Shown: positions 16,420-25,159, counted from the first letter of the stretch. The stretch is DNA of 58,941 bases from Bacteroidales bacterium (GCA_016293535.1 JAEDEB010000006.1:1-58941); one strand, 5' to 3'. The notes: generated by a model not told the origin, from the sequence alone. Made by a program: numbers and translations.

Positions 16420-18257
16420 CACAGAGCCTGCATGTCGTTGAGTTTCTTGTAGTATCCGCCGAGAGCTATGAGTTCCTCGTGCTTTCCTCTTTCGACTATC
16501 CTTCCCTCGTTCATCACGAAAATCTCGTCTGCACTCCTGATTGTGGAAAGACGGTGTGCAATCGCGATGGTTGTCCTGTCGGATGTCAGACGGTCGAGAG
16601 CCTCCTGTACAAGCCTCTCGGACTCTGTGTCAAGAGCAGAGGTTGCCTCGTCGAGTATGAGTATGGGCGGATTCTTCAGTATCGCCCTTGCAATGCTTAT
16701 CCTCTGCCTTTGTCCTCCGGAGAGCTTGCCTCCGCGGTCACCTATGATGGTGTCGTAGCCTTTCTCCTTCTCCATTATGAAGTCGTGGGCATTGGCTATG
16801 CGGGCGGCTTCCTCCACCTGTTCCCTCGTGGCGTTCTCCACCCCGAAGGCTATGTTGTTGAAGATGGTGTCATTGAAGAGTATGGCTTCCTGGTTGACGT
16901 TGCCTATGAGGGAACGCAGGTCGGTGATGCTCACCTCGCGTATGTCCTTGCCGTCAATGGTGATGCGGCCGCAGATGACATCGTGGTAGCGCGGGATCAG
17001 GTCCACGAGAGTGGATTTGCCGCTTCCGGACTGGCCCACTATGGCTATGGTCTTGCCTTTTCCTATTTCAATATTGATGTCCGTGAGCACATCCTTGCTT
17101 CCTCCTTTGTAGCGGAAGCCCACGTTCTCGAAGCGTATGGACTCTTCGAAGGACTTGACAGGAATAGGATTGGCGACTTCCCTTATGTTGTTTTCGGCAT
17201 TGAGTATCTTGTCTATGCGCTCCATCGAAGCGAGTCCCTTGGGAATGCTGTAGCTTGCCTTGGCGAAGTCCTTCAGCGGCTGGAGTATGCTGTAGAGTAT
17301 CACCATGTAGAATATGAAGGTAGGAGCGTCAATGGAAGAACGGTCGGAGAGTATCAGTGTTCCTCCGAACCAGAGCACGATCATGATCATCAGGGTTCCG
17401 AGGAACTCGCTGACAGGATGGGCGGATGCCTGGCGGGTCGCAACCCTTCCAGAGATGTGCCTGAAGTCGTTGCAGGTGTCCTCGAACCTCTTTTCCATCT
17501 TCTTCTCGGCGAGAAAGGCCTTGACTATCCTGAGCCCGCCAAGGGTCTCGTCCAGCTGGGACATTATGTCGCTCCATCGGCTCTGGGCCTGAAGGGATTT
17601 CCTCTTGAGGTTCTTTCCGAGCACGCTCATTCCCCAGACCATCAGAGGAACCACACAGAGAGTGAAGAGGGTGAGCTGCCAGCTTATGAGAATGAGGGTG
17701 GTGAAATAGATGATTATGAGTATGGGGTTCTTGATGAGCATGTCGAGGGTGCTCATTATCGAGAACTCCACCTCAGCCACATCACCGCTCATCCTCGCCA
17801 CTATGTCTCCCTTTCTCTCTTCCGAGAAGAAGCCCAGAGGCAGTGACATGAGCTTGTCATAGATGAGTACCCTTATGTCCCTCACTATACCTGTCCTCAG
17901 AGGTATCATCACCGCCGAGGATGCGAAGTAGCAGCTGCATTTGATTGCGGTCATAAGTCCGAGGAAGAGCCCGAGCAGAAGCAGGGTCAACGACGGTCCC
18001 TTCGATGCTATGAGCATCTGTGCGTATGCGTAGAAGTTATTGGTTATGAGGTCTTTAATACCGACTTCCGTGCTTCCCCAAGGGATGAACTCATAGACCG
18101 TAGTGTCCATCTTGAAGAGAATCTGGAGTATGGGTATGATAAGGGAAAATGAGAAAATGTTGAATATGGCGGAGAGGACATTCAGTATCAGGGAGCCGCC
18201 GAGGTATCCCTTGTATGGAGTTACGAATCTTTTCAGCAGTCGGAAGAATTCCTTCAT
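16419..18257 (-). CDS. MsbA-like ABC exporter (fused permease and ATPase)
   Basis: Inner-membrane half-transporter of 612 residues that should work as a homodimer, exporting lipid or another hydrophobic compound. The N-terminal ~330 residues hold six predicted transmembrane helices. The ATPase domain has Walker A GQSGSGKST, signature LSGGQRQRISIARA and Walker B ILILDEATSALD, then the H-loop IAIAHRLSTI. Neighbours are an M28-like secreted protein upstream (40-base gap) and an amidase-like secreted protein downstream (one-base overlap). Lipid A core flippase (MsbA) is a common assignment for such single-copy exporters, but specificity is unproven here. Confidence 0.85.
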   Translation of the reverse strand: MKEFFRLLKRFVTPYKGYLGGSLILNVLSAIFNIFSFSLIIPILQILFKMDTTVYEFIPWGSTEVGIKDLITNNFYAYAQMLIASKGPSLTLLLLGLFLGLMTAIKCSCYFASSAVMIPLRTGIVRDIRVLIYDKLMSLPLGFFSEERKGDIVARMSGDVAEVEFSIMSTLDMLIKNPILIIIYFTTLILISWQLTLFTLCVVPLMVWGMSVLGKNLKRKSLQAQSRWSDIMSQLDETLGGLRIVKAFLAEKKMEKRFEDTCNDFRHISGRVATRQASAHPVSEFLGTLMIMIVLWFGGTLILSDRSSIDAPTFIFYMVILYSILQPLKDFAKASYSIPKGLASMERIDKILNAENNIREVANPIPVKSFEESIRFENVGFRYKGGSKDVLTDINIEIGKGKTIAIVGQSGSGKSTLVDLIPRYHDVICGRITIDGKDIREVSITDLRSLIGNVNQEAILFNDTIFNNIAFGVENATREQVEEAARIANAHDFIMEKEKGYDTIIGDRGGKLSGGQRQRISIARAILKNPPILILDEATSALDTESERLVQEALDRLTSDRTTIAIAHRLSTIRSADEIFVMNEGRIVERGKHEELIALGGYYKKLNDMQAL

Positions 18258-18297
18258 CAGTGCGTTGTCTTATTGAAAACCTTCAAAGTTAACTATA

Positions 18298-19287
18298 TCA
18301 GAGCATATTTTCAATCCAGTGGTATATGAAAATGATTCTCTTGGCGAGTACGTCCAACTGGAGTGATTCGACATTGTCGTCAGGCTTGTTCGTCTTCATG
18401 GTGATTCCCGATGTGAAGAGGATAGAGGGAATGTTGTTTTCGACAAAGACCTTCAGGTCCGTGACCTTGCGGAAAAACACTTCCGTGAACTTGCTGCTTC
18501 CGTAGTAGTCGAAGGCGAGTTCTAGGTCGGTGCGGTAGAGCTGGTTGACGAAATGGGCCATATCCTGGTCCACCTTCGGCATAGTCTGGTTGCCCAGCAT
18601 TATCAGGAAATCCTTCCTGCCCGAGCGCAGGGGTGAGAGGGACGAGCCCATCTGTTCGAGGTTCACGACCATATCGACCTTGTCCGGCGTTACGGCCTTT
18701 CCCGTGAGCGGGTCTGTCAGCCGGCTTTCTTCCATAGCCTTGTACAGGGCTTCGGAGCCAGCCATGCTGGCGAGTTTGGCATCGAAAGCGACGAAGATGA
18801 GGTTGTGGTCATATACCCGCCCGATAAGTTTCATGTAGTTGAACATCGAGGCAAGGTTGATCAGGGCAGCGACTCCGGAGGCATTGCTGTCGGCCCCCGG
18901 GTAGATTGTGTCTCCAAGTTTGCCGAGATTGTCATAATGCGCGCCAATTATCACATAACTGTCCCTGGGAGATTTCTTGGACGCCGGAAGCATGCCCACG
19001 ATGTTGTGTCCCACCTTGTCGTCTCCGAAGGGAAAGGAATGGGCGTATGAACCGTTCATCTCCATGAGACCGGATTTCCTGTACTGGTCAATCAGCCAGA
19101 ATGCGGAAATGCTGCCGCCTTTGGTCCCCGGAGCCCTGCCTTCGCAGAGGGGACTGGTGAGGAAACCTATCTGCTTTTCCAACTTCTTCGCCCACACGAG
19201 GTTTTCGACACCCTGGGCTGCGACGGTGACGGGGAAGAGCAAAGTCAGAAACAACGCGGCTGACAATATGGCTGATTTTTTGTACAT
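18298..19287 (-). CDS. M28-family peptidase-like exported protein lacking catalytic residues
   Basis: Exported protein of 329 residues with a signal peptide (SAILSAALFLTLLFPVTVAAQG) and an M28 aminopeptidase fold. GAHYDNLGK and GADSNASGVAALINLA match the first zinc ligands. The place of the catalytic Glu-Glu pair reads FDAKLASMAGS, and the C-terminal zinc His motif reads SGITMKTNKPDDN, so both active-site elements are missing. It may therefore be a non-enzymatic binding protein. The start at 19287 is chosen because the promoter TACTTTTG sits at 19312-19319, which excludes the longer start at 19314. It heads the operon leading to cyuA. Confidence 0.75.
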   Translation of the reverse strand: MYKKSAILSAALFLTLLFPVTVAAQGVENLVWAKKLEKQIGFLTSPLCEGRAPGTKGGSISAFWLIDQYRKSGLMEMNGSYAHSFPFGDDKVGHNIVGMLPASKKSPRDSYVIIGAHYDNLGKLGDTIYPGADSNASGVAALINLASMFNYMKLIGRVYDHNLIFVAFDAKLASMAGSEALYKAMEESRLTDPLTGKAVTPDKVDMVVNLEQMGSSLSPLRSGRKDFLIMLGNQTMPKVDQDMAHFVNQLYRTDLELAFDYYGSSKFTEVFFRKVTDLKVFVENNIPSILFTSGITMKTNKPDDNVESLQLDVLAKRIIFIYHWIENML

Positions 19288-19311
19288 TTGCGGAATCCTT
19301 CGAAGTGCCCG

Positions 19312-19319
19312 CAAAAGTA
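19312..19319 (-). promoter_or_regulatory. promoter -7 element of the M28/ABC/amidase/cyuA operon
   Basis: The minus strand reads TACTTTTG, an exact TAnnTTTG match, 25 bases upstream of the M28-like ATG at 19287. This placement rules out the longer upstream start codon, which would lie in the promoter. Confidence 0.55.
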
Positions 19320-19348
19320 CGAATTTTTATACAAACCTCACCACAGCG

Positions 19349-21373
19349 ATGTCAGTCCGCCTGAAAGCCATATCTGTAGCCCTTATGCTCATGCTGGGCT
19401 TTTCGTCCGAGCTTTCAGCCCAATATGACAAGGATGTTTTCTATATGCGCGGACGTCAGGCTCTCGCGGACGGGAAGTATGCTGAAGCCATAGAACAGTT
19501 CAACATTCTCGCCCGACTGGATACTGCCAACTGCTGGAACTTCTTCTTCCGCGGCATCGCCAAGTATGATCTCGGCGACATCAGGGGAGCCCAGAAGGAT
19601 TTCGACCGTTCGGTCCGCATCAATCCCGTCTTTACCAACGGATACCATTACAGGGCAATAACGCTCAGCCGTTTCGGCCGCTACGACGAGGCTCTCGCAG
19701 ACCTTGAGACGGCAATCAGACTGCGCCCCGGATATCCCGGACTCTATTTCACCAGGGGAGTCACCTATTTTCTCTCCCAGCAGTTCGACAAGGCTGTCAG
19801 CGATTTCGACAGGTACATAAGAAGGGAACCCAAGGATCCTTCAGCCTATCTCAACAGGGGCGCTTCCTATCTCTTCCTCAAGGATACTGTAAAGGCTCTG
19901 AACGACTACAACAAGGCCATAAAGCTCGACCGCTTCGACCCTGAAGGCTTTGTCCGCAGAGGCCGCCTCTATGCGGCAAGAGGAGAGACCGCGAAGGCGA
20001 TTTCAGACCTCGATCACGCGATTGAACTCGATTCCACCAACACCTTCGCCTATTTCAACAGGGCCATAATGCTCTATGAGGCAAGCGACTATATGGCGGC
20101 GATGAAGGACCTGAACACCGTTCTCCGACACGAGCCCGGCAATGCGCTGACCCTGTACAATCGCGGCCTCATCAAGGCGCAGGTGGGTGCATACGAAGAG
20201 GCGCTCGAAGACCTCGACAGGGTCATAAACATCAATCCGGGGAATGTGCTCGCGTATTTCAACCGTGCGTCCGTCTTCATCTCGATGGAAAGATGGGAGG
20301 ATGCTCTCGAGGATTATGACAGGGCCATAGAACTTTACCCGGATTTCGCGAAAGCGTATATGAACCGTTCGTACGTCGAGAACCGTCTGGGACGCCGCAA
20401 GGAATCCAAGGCCGACTACGAGACGGCCCAGCGCAAGGTCCGCGAATACAGGGCGAAGAACAGCAACGGCGAGGCCTCCTTTGCCGATACGACCAAGAAA
20501 TACAGCGCACTCCTGGACTTCGACGCCGATTTCGCGAAGAAGGACTTCAATGACGAACTCCTTCAGCACAGGGACATAGACGTGAGGCTCAGACCTCTGT
20601 ACCGTTATGTCCTGGATCCGGACAAGAAGGATGGCTCGTATGCGCTTTCCCGTGCATATGAGAATCCTCTGATGCGAAGGTTCGAGGAGAGAATGTCCGT
20701 CCCTGTCAGCATGGCCACGGCTGCGCTTCCTCTCTCGGCCGATGCGGTAGCGATGACAGACGCCCGTCTTTACGGGGACGGGAAACATTCCGCCGCAAAT
20801 GATTTTCTCCGGGCTCTGTCGGATTCGGAGGCGAAGAGGTACAACGGCGCCCTGAATTATCTCAACGCGGCAATCGATGCGGCGTCGGGGCTTGATGACG
20901 ACAAGTATGCAGGATACTACAAGGCTTTCTATCTGATGAACAGGGGAGTGCTGCGTGCGGAGATGATAGACTTCATAGCGTCGATGGAAAGCAACGTACA
21001 GGTCCTTACGATGGACGATGCCCGCAATACCAGGGCGAGGGTCAAGGACGTAGCAGCCTCCAGCTATGATTATTCGGACGCCATAGCCGACATGAAGGCT
21101 GCGGACGAGATCGCGCCGGGCATCCCTTACATACTCTTCAATCTCGGAAATCTCTATTGCCTTTCAGCCGAGCACATGCAGTCCATCGAGGCGTACACTC
21201 GTGCGATTGCCGCATATCCTTATATGGGGGATGCGTATTACAACAGGGGCCTCGTACTCATCTACCTGAAGGACAAGGAGAAAGGTTGCATAGACCTGTC
21301 AAGGGCAGGCGAACTCGGGGTGGATGACGCCTATGCGGTCATCAAAAAATACTGCGAAGAAAGAAATGACTGA
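19349..21373 (+). CDS. exported tetratricopeptide repeat protein
   Basis: A 674-residue protein with an N-terminal signal peptide (AISVALMLMLGFSSELSAQ) and at least ten TPR units in two groups. The first group, about residues 25-375, has repeated patterns such as YFNRA, AIEL and ALADLETAI. The second, at about residues 570-670, ends with MGDAYYNRGLVLIYLKDKEK. The middle (about 380-560) is not TPR and has no recognised domain. TPR arrays mediate protein-protein contacts, here presumably in the periplasm. The gene starts a divergent unit opposite the M28-like gene, and its stop overlaps the MBL hydrolase start by eight bases. Start at 19349 is required for the signal peptide. Confidence 0.8.
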   Translation: MSVRLKAISVALMLMLGFSSELSAQYDKDVFYMRGRQALADGKYAEAIEQFNILARLDTANCWNFFFRGIAKYDLGDIRGAQKDFDRSVRINPVFTNGYHYRAITLSRFGRYDEALADLETAIRLRPGYPGLYFTRGVTYFLSQQFDKAVSDFDRYIRREPKDPSAYLNRGASYLFLKDTVKALNDYNKAIKLDRFDPEGFVRRGRLYAARGETAKAISDLDHAIELDSTNTFAYFNRAIMLYEASDYMAAMKDLNTVLRHEPGNALTLYNRGLIKAQVGAYEEALEDLDRVININPGNVLAYFNRASVFISMERWEDALEDYDRAIELYPDFAKAYMNRSYVENRLGRRKESKADYETAQRKVREYRAKNSNGEASFADTTKKYSALLDFDADFAKKDFNDELLQHRDIDVRLRPLYRYVLDPDKKDGSYALSRAYENPLMRRFEERMSVPVSMATAALPLSADAVAMTDARLYGDGKHSAANDFLRALSDSEAKRYNGALNYLNAAIDAASGLDDDKYAGYYKAFYLMNRGVLRAEMIDFIASMESNVQVLTMDDARNTRARVKDVAASSYDYSDAIADMKAADEIAPGIPYILFNLGNLYCLSAEHMQSIEAYTRAIAAYPYMGDAYYNRGLVLIYLKDKEKGCIDLSRAGELGVDDAYAVIKKYCEERND

Positions 21374-22184
21374 CAAGCTCATATTCGAAAGTTTCTCGAG
21401 CGGCAGCTGCGGCAACTGCTACTATCTCGGAAACGGGACCGACGGGATTCTCATCGATGCCGGGGTGAGTCTCAGAAGGCTCAAGAAATACCTCGCCGAC
21501 ATGGGGCTTTCCTACGACTCCTTCTCCTGTGTGCTTGTTACCCACGCCCATCTCGACCATATCCGCCATCTTGGCGCCTTCTGCAAACGTCTCAGCAAAC
21601 CTGTCTACACTACTGCCGAGATACATGACACCCTGTCAAGGCACAGTTTCACAATGGACCACATAGGCCCTTGCCGCAGGGATCTGGAAGTCGGAGTATG
21701 GACCGCGATACGCCCTGAAATCTCCGTGCGGCCTTTCATCGTGCCCCACGATGCGAACCAGACCGTCGGCTACTCCGTCGATTTTGGAGGATATAAATTT
21801 GTGATAATGACTGATATTGGAAGAATGACAGATGAGGCCGTCAGCCTTGCCCGCGAGGCCCGTACCGTAGTCATTGAATCCAATTACGATATCGATATGC
21901 TGATGTCGGGTCCATATCCTCACGAACTGAAGATGAGAATATGCGAAGGCTGCGGACATCTTTCCAACGACGAATGCGCATCGGCGCTCAAACGCATAGT
22001 CAATGCAACTGTGGAGAATGTCTTCCTCTGCCACCGCAGCGAGAACAACAATACCTCGAAACTTGCCTACGACTGCGCCAGGGCGGCTCTCGTGGAAATC
22101 GGTATGGGGGATGTTTCTCTGAGGGTACTTCCCAGGGAATATCCTTCGCCAGAGTTCGTGCTTATGGACAAATCAGCTGTGTAA
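21366..22184 (+). CDS. MBL-fold metallo-hydrolase (WalJ/YycJ-like)
   Basis: Cytoplasmic metallo-beta-lactamase-fold hydrolase of 272 residues. The metal site THAHLDHIRHLG (HxHxDH) lies near residue 60 and a further ligand region is VPHDANQTVGYSV. The start MTDKLIFESFSSGSCGNCYYL fits the family that includes YycJ/WalJ, a putative nuclease-like protein. The ATG at 21366 lies inside the end of the TPR gene (8-base overlap), so translation may be coupled. Substrate is unknown. Confidence 0.8.
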   Translation: MTDKLIFESFSSGSCGNCYYLGNGTDGILIDAGVSLRRLKKYLADMGLSYDSFSCVLVTHAHLDHIRHLGAFCKRLSKPVYTTAEIHDTLSRHSFTMDHIGPCRRDLEVGVWTAIRPEISVRPFIVPHDANQTVGYSVDFGGYKFVIMTDIGRMTDEAVSLAREARTVVIESNYDIDMLMSGPYPHELKMRICEGCGHLSNDECASALKRIVNATVENVFLCHRSENNNTSKLAYDCARAALVEIGMGDVSLRVLPREYPSPEFVLMDKSAV

Positions 22185-22213
22185 CTTTCAGAAATTCCAA
22201 TAATTCAATAACA

Positions 22214-22843
22214 ATGAGCAAACTGACAGTAATCAATCATCCTATGGTGCAGCATAAGCTCACCATCATGCGTGACGTTAGGACCGGTTCCAAGGATTTT
22301 CGCGAGCTTCTCAAGGAGATTGCCCTTCTGATGGGTTATGAGGTTACCCGTGATTTTCCTCTCGAGGATGTTGAAATCGAGACTCCTATGGAGAAGATGA
22401 AGGCACGCAAGGTTTCGGGAAAGAAGGTTGCCATCGTGCCTATTCTCCGCGCAGGTCTCGGTATGGTAGACGGTCTCCTGACTCTCATTCCGGTTGCAAA
22501 GGTCGGTCACATAGGCCTTTACAGGAATGAAGAGACTCACAAGCCTGTCTTCTATTACTGCAAGCTTCCTTTCGACATCGCCCAGAGAACCATCATCGTT
22601 ACGGATCCTATGCTTGCCACGGGCGGAAGCGCCTGCGATGCCATCGACCTTCTCAAGGAAAAAGGATGCACCAACATCAGGCTGATGTGTCTGGTGGCCG
22701 CCCCCGAGGGCGTCCGTGCGGTGCAGGAGAAACATCCGGACGTGGATATCTATGTGGCGGCTGTCGATGACAGACTCAATGACAACTGCTATATACTCCC
22801 TGGCCTGGGGGACGCCGGTGACCGCATCTTCGGCACCAAATAG
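22214..22843 (+). CDS. upp: uracil phosphoribosyltransferase
   Basis: Salvages uracil to UMP with PRPP. The 209-residue protein starts MSKLTVINHPMVQHKLTIMR, an ending conserved in Upp, and has the PRPP-binding loop VTDPMLATGGSACDAI near residue 130 and DDRLNDNCYILPGLGDAGDR at the C-terminus, where uracil binds. Longer upstream reading is inside the MBL gene and can be discounted. It is 29 bases downstream of the MBL gene and converges with dnaJ, nine bases apart. Confidence 0.96.
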   Translation: MSKLTVINHPMVQHKLTIMRDVRTGSKDFRELLKEIALLMGYEVTRDFPLEDVEIETPMEKMKARKVSGKKVAIVPILRAGLGMVDGLLTLIPVAKVGHIGLYRNEETHKPVFYYCKLPFDIAQRTIIVTDPMLATGGSACDAIDLLKEKGCTNIRLMCLVAAPEGVRAVQEKHPDVDIYVAAVDDRLNDNCYILPGLGDAGDRIFGTK

Positions 22844-22852
22844 GCTGCTGCG

Positions 22853-24025
22853 TCAGTTGAACATTTCCTTCAGCTTGTCGAAGAAACTCTTGTCGTTCTT
22901 GGTGTCAGGCTTGAAGCCTTCCATCTTTGCAAGTTTCTCGACCAGGTCCTTTTCCTCTCTGCTGACTTTCTTAGGCACGTAGACTATGAACTTCACAATG
23001 AGGTCTCCGTTGCCGTATCCGTTGAGGCTCGGTACGCCCTTTCCCCTGACCCGCACTGTCTGGCCTGACTGCGTGCCGGGCTCGACCTTTACCCTGGTCT
23101 TCCCGCCTACGCAAGGAATCTCGACCTCGGCTCCGAGTATGGCTTCGGGAATTGAGATGATCTTCGTGTAGCTGAGGTTGTTCCCGTCACGTTTGAGCTC
23201 GCTTTCGCCGGCTTCCTGAATGAGAATGAGGAGGTCTCCGCAAGGACCGTTGTTCTTGCCTGCGTGGCCGCCGCCCCTCATCGTAAGCTGCATACCTTCC
23301 TCGACTCCTGCAGGTATCTTGACTCTTACGGTTTCCCTCTTTCTGATGAGCCCGGTGCCGTTGCAGCTGTGGCAAGGGTTGGTGATAACCTTTCCCTCAC
23401 CACCGCACTGCTGACATGTGCTGTACTGGATAGTCTGGCCGAAGAAGCCGTTCACGACTCTCTTGACCTGGCCGGTACCCTTGCATGCAGGGCACTCCTT
23501 GATGTCGGAGCTGTTTTTTGCGCCTTTGCCTGAGCAGTCAGGACAAGGAACCAGCCTCTCGATTGAAACATCTTTCTCGCATCCTGACGCAATCTCTTCA
23601 AGGGTCAGGGTCACTCTGGTCCTTATGTCGCGGCCGCGATATACCTTCTTGCCCTGCTGCTGTCCGCCGCCGAAGCCCCCGAAACCTCCGAAGCCTCCGA
23701 AGCCGCCGAAACTGCCTCCGAATAAATCCTTTAGAACGTCGTTTATGTCGAAACCCTGACTGAAATCAGGACCTGCCTGTCCGTTGAATGCCGCGTGGCC
23801 GAACTGGTCATACTTTCTCCTCTTCTCCTCGTTTCCGAGTACGTCATAAGCCTCGGCCCCTTCCTTGAACTTCTCTTCGGCTTCCTTCTTTTCGGCGTCG
23901 GTTCCGTTCACCCATTTGTCAGGATGGTACTTGATGGCAAGTTTCCTGTAGGCTTTCTTTATTTCGTCTGCCGTGGCGGTTTTCGGCACGCCCAGCACCT
24001 CGTAATAATCTCTTTTTTCTGCCAT
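22853..24025 (-). CDS. dnaJ: chaperone DnaJ
   Basis: Hsp40 co-chaperone that delivers clients to DnaK and stimulates its ATPase. The 390-residue protein has the J-domain with KYHPDKW, a G/F-rich linker with repeated GGF (about residues 108-125), four zinc-finger CxxCxGxG motifs (CPDCSGKG, CPACKGTG, CQQCGGEG and CHSCNGTG) and the C-terminal substrate domain. The ATG at 24025 gives the standard MAEKRDYYEVLG; the TTG two codons earlier is unlikely. It follows grpE by 40 bases in the same direction. dnaK is not in the window. Confidence 0.96.
   Translation of the reverse strand: MAEKRDYYEVLGVPKTATADEIKKAYRKLAIKYHPDKWVNGTDAEKKEAEEKFKEGAEAYDVLGNEEKRRKYDQFGHAAFNGQAGPDFSQGFDINDVLKDLFGGSFGGFGGFGGFGGFGGGQQQGKKVYRGRDIRTRVTLTLEEIASGCEKDVSIERLVPCPDCSGKGAKNSSDIKECPACKGTGQVKRVVNGFFGQTIQYSTCQQCGGEGKVITNPCHSCNGTGLIRKRETVRVKIPAGVEEGMQLTMRGGGHAGKNNGPCGDLLILIQEAGESELKRDGNNLSYTKIISIPEAILGAEVEIPCVGGKTRVKVEPGTQSGQTVRVRGKGVPSLNGYGNGDLIVKFIVYVPKKVSREEKDLVEKLAKMEGFKPDTKNDKSFFDKLKEMFN
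23670..23714 (-). repeat. 9-bp tandem repeat in dnaJ (Gly-Gly-Phe linker)
   Basis: Five near-identical 9-base units of the form CCGAAGCCT on the plus strand encode repeated Gly-Gly-Phe in the DnaJ linker. It is in frame, and the unit length is a multiple of three. Confidence 0.8.
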
Positions 24026-24065
24026 TTTCAATCTTCTCCTATATCTAGATCCCGACTAAAGACCA

Positions 24066-24764
24066 CTAAATCCCGACGACAACTTTAGCGTAGCGTATCA
24101 CCTTGCCGCTGAGGGTGTATCCGGTCTGGATGACATCGATTACGTGTCCCTTGCTGCTTTCCTCGGGAGCAGGGAATTGTGCGACCGCTTCGTGGAGATC
24201 TGTGTTGAAAAGCTCTCCCCTGGCCTCGATGACGGCTAGCCCCTTGCTCTTGAGATATGAGAGCAACTTGTTGTAAATCAGCTCTGTTCCCTCTTTTGCC
24301 GCAGGGGAGTCCTCTGACTTTCTGAGTATGTCGATAGCCCTCTCGCAGTCGTCCAGAACAGGAAGCAAGCCCATAATGGTTTCCTTGGCTGCAACGCTCA
24401 CAAGGTCGAGCTTCTCCTGCGTGGACCTTCTCCTGAAGTTGTCGAATTCGGCGTAGAGACGTATGTAATTGTCGTGCTCCTTCTCTGCGCTTGCCTGAAG
24501 CTCTGCGAGTCTGTCCCTGAGTTTCTGCACCTGACTCTCTTCAGCGCACTCGCCTGTTTCCTGAGCCTCGCCAGTTTCCTGAGCCACGCCAGTCTCCTGA
24601 GCCTCGCCAGTTTCCTGCGCCTCGCATTTTTCTTCAGTCTCGCATTTTGCCTGTGCTGCGCACTTCCCTTCATTCTCGCATTCCTTCTCGGCAACTTGTT
24701 TCTTCATTTCCTCTTTCATATTGCGTTTCTTCATTTTTTCAAACTCCTTTTCGGATTCGCTCAC
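24066..24764 (-). CDS. grpE: nucleotide exchange factor GrpE with repeat-rich N-terminus
   Basis: Releases ADP from DnaK. The C-terminal two thirds have the GrpE pattern: a long coiled coil (YIRLYAEFDNFRRRS) and LPVLDDCERAI, ending VLKSGYTL-like GYTLSGKVIRYAKVVVG. The first 75 residues are unusual: rich in Glu and Lys, with five cysteines in a Lys/Gly-Cys spacing and a four-unit Glu-Ala-Gln-Glu-Thr-Gly repeat (24551-24622). The start is uncertain: GTG 24764 or ATG 24734. It precedes dnaJ in a heat-shock operon, and a perfect 13-bp palindrome lies upstream at 24827-24839. Confidence 0.9.
   Translation of the reverse strand: MSESEKEFEKMKKRNMKEEMKKQVAEKECENEGKCAAQAKCETEEKCEAQETGEAQETGVAQETGEAQETGECAEESQVQKLRDRLAELQASAEKEHDNYIRLYAEFDNFRRRSTQEKLDLVSVAAKETIMGLLPVLDDCERAIDILRKSEDSPAAKEGTELIYNKLLSYLKSKGLAVIEARGELFNTDLHEAVAQFPAPEESSKGHVIDVIQTGYTLSGKVIRYAKVVVGI
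24551..24622 (-). repeat. 18-bp tandem repeat in grpE
   Basis: Four contiguous 18-base units (24551, 24569, 24587, 24605) differ by one to three bases each and encode a six-residue Glu-Ala-Gln-Glu-Thr-Gly motif in the N-terminal tail of GrpE. Confidence 0.9.
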
Positions 24765-24826
24765 CTGATTTCATCCTGCCGAATCCGCCGGAGGCGGAAT
24801 CAAATAATCTGCCATTGCGCCAAGTA

Positions 24827-24839
24827 TGACATTATGTCA
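24827..24839. promoter_or_regulatory. 13-bp palindrome upstream of grpE-dnaJ
   Basis: TGACATTATGTCA is perfectly symmetrical (6-1-6). It lies 63 bases upstream of the GTG start, about where a repressor or activator of the heat-shock operon would bind. No exact TAnnTTTG element lies between it and grpE. It does not match the CIRCE (HrcA) consensus. Confidence 0.45.
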
Positions 24840-24883
24840 GTTTTCGCCGATCTTCCTTTTCCGGATTACTTGGATGACTACAA

Positions 24884-24914
24884 AAAAGCCGGGCGGATGA
24901 ACCGACCGGCTTTT
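24884..24914 (-). terminator. intrinsic terminator of rpmH
   Basis: On the minus strand AAAAGCCGG pairs with CCGGCTTTT (24914-24906 and 24892-24884), with a further CGG/CCG pair in the loop, followed by T bases. It lies about 60 bases past the rpmH stop. Confidence 0.8.
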
Positions 24915-24971
24915 CAATCCCCGACCAATGAAAAGTTCCGGGGCTGACTGTGACTGCCTGTCTTCGGAAGA

Positions 24972-25124
24972 TCAATACCTGTCCTCAGAAGATACGGTAA
25001 GTCTCTTGCGACCGTGACGGCGGCGAGCTGCGAGAACGCGGCGGCCGTTCGGAGTCGACATGCGCTCACGGAATCCGTGCTTGTTGATGCGCTTGCGCTT
25101 TGATGGCTGGAATGTTCTTTTCAT
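24972..25124 (-). CDS. rpmH: 50S ribosomal protein L34
   Basis: Small basic ribosomal protein, 50 residues, starting MKRTFQPSKRKRINKHGFRE and containing RMSTPNGRRVLAARRRHGRK, the diagnostic L34 sequence. It is too short for standard ORF listing but unambiguous. It has its own strong promoter (25160-25189) and terminator (24884-24914), so it is a monocistronic unit. rnpA, often adjacent in other phyla, is not next to it. Confidence 0.98.
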   Translation of the reverse strand: MKRTFQPSKRKRINKHGFRERMSTPNGRRVLAARRRHGRKRLTVSSEDRY

Positions 25125-25159
25125 TATCGTTATTTCTTTAAAATTCGCAGTTGGGACTG

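Noticed and set aside
24474..24947. Leu/Ser-rich plus-strand ORF over grpE
   Set aside because: It is the reverse complement of the tandem-repeat tail of grpE and ends in the rpmH terminator.
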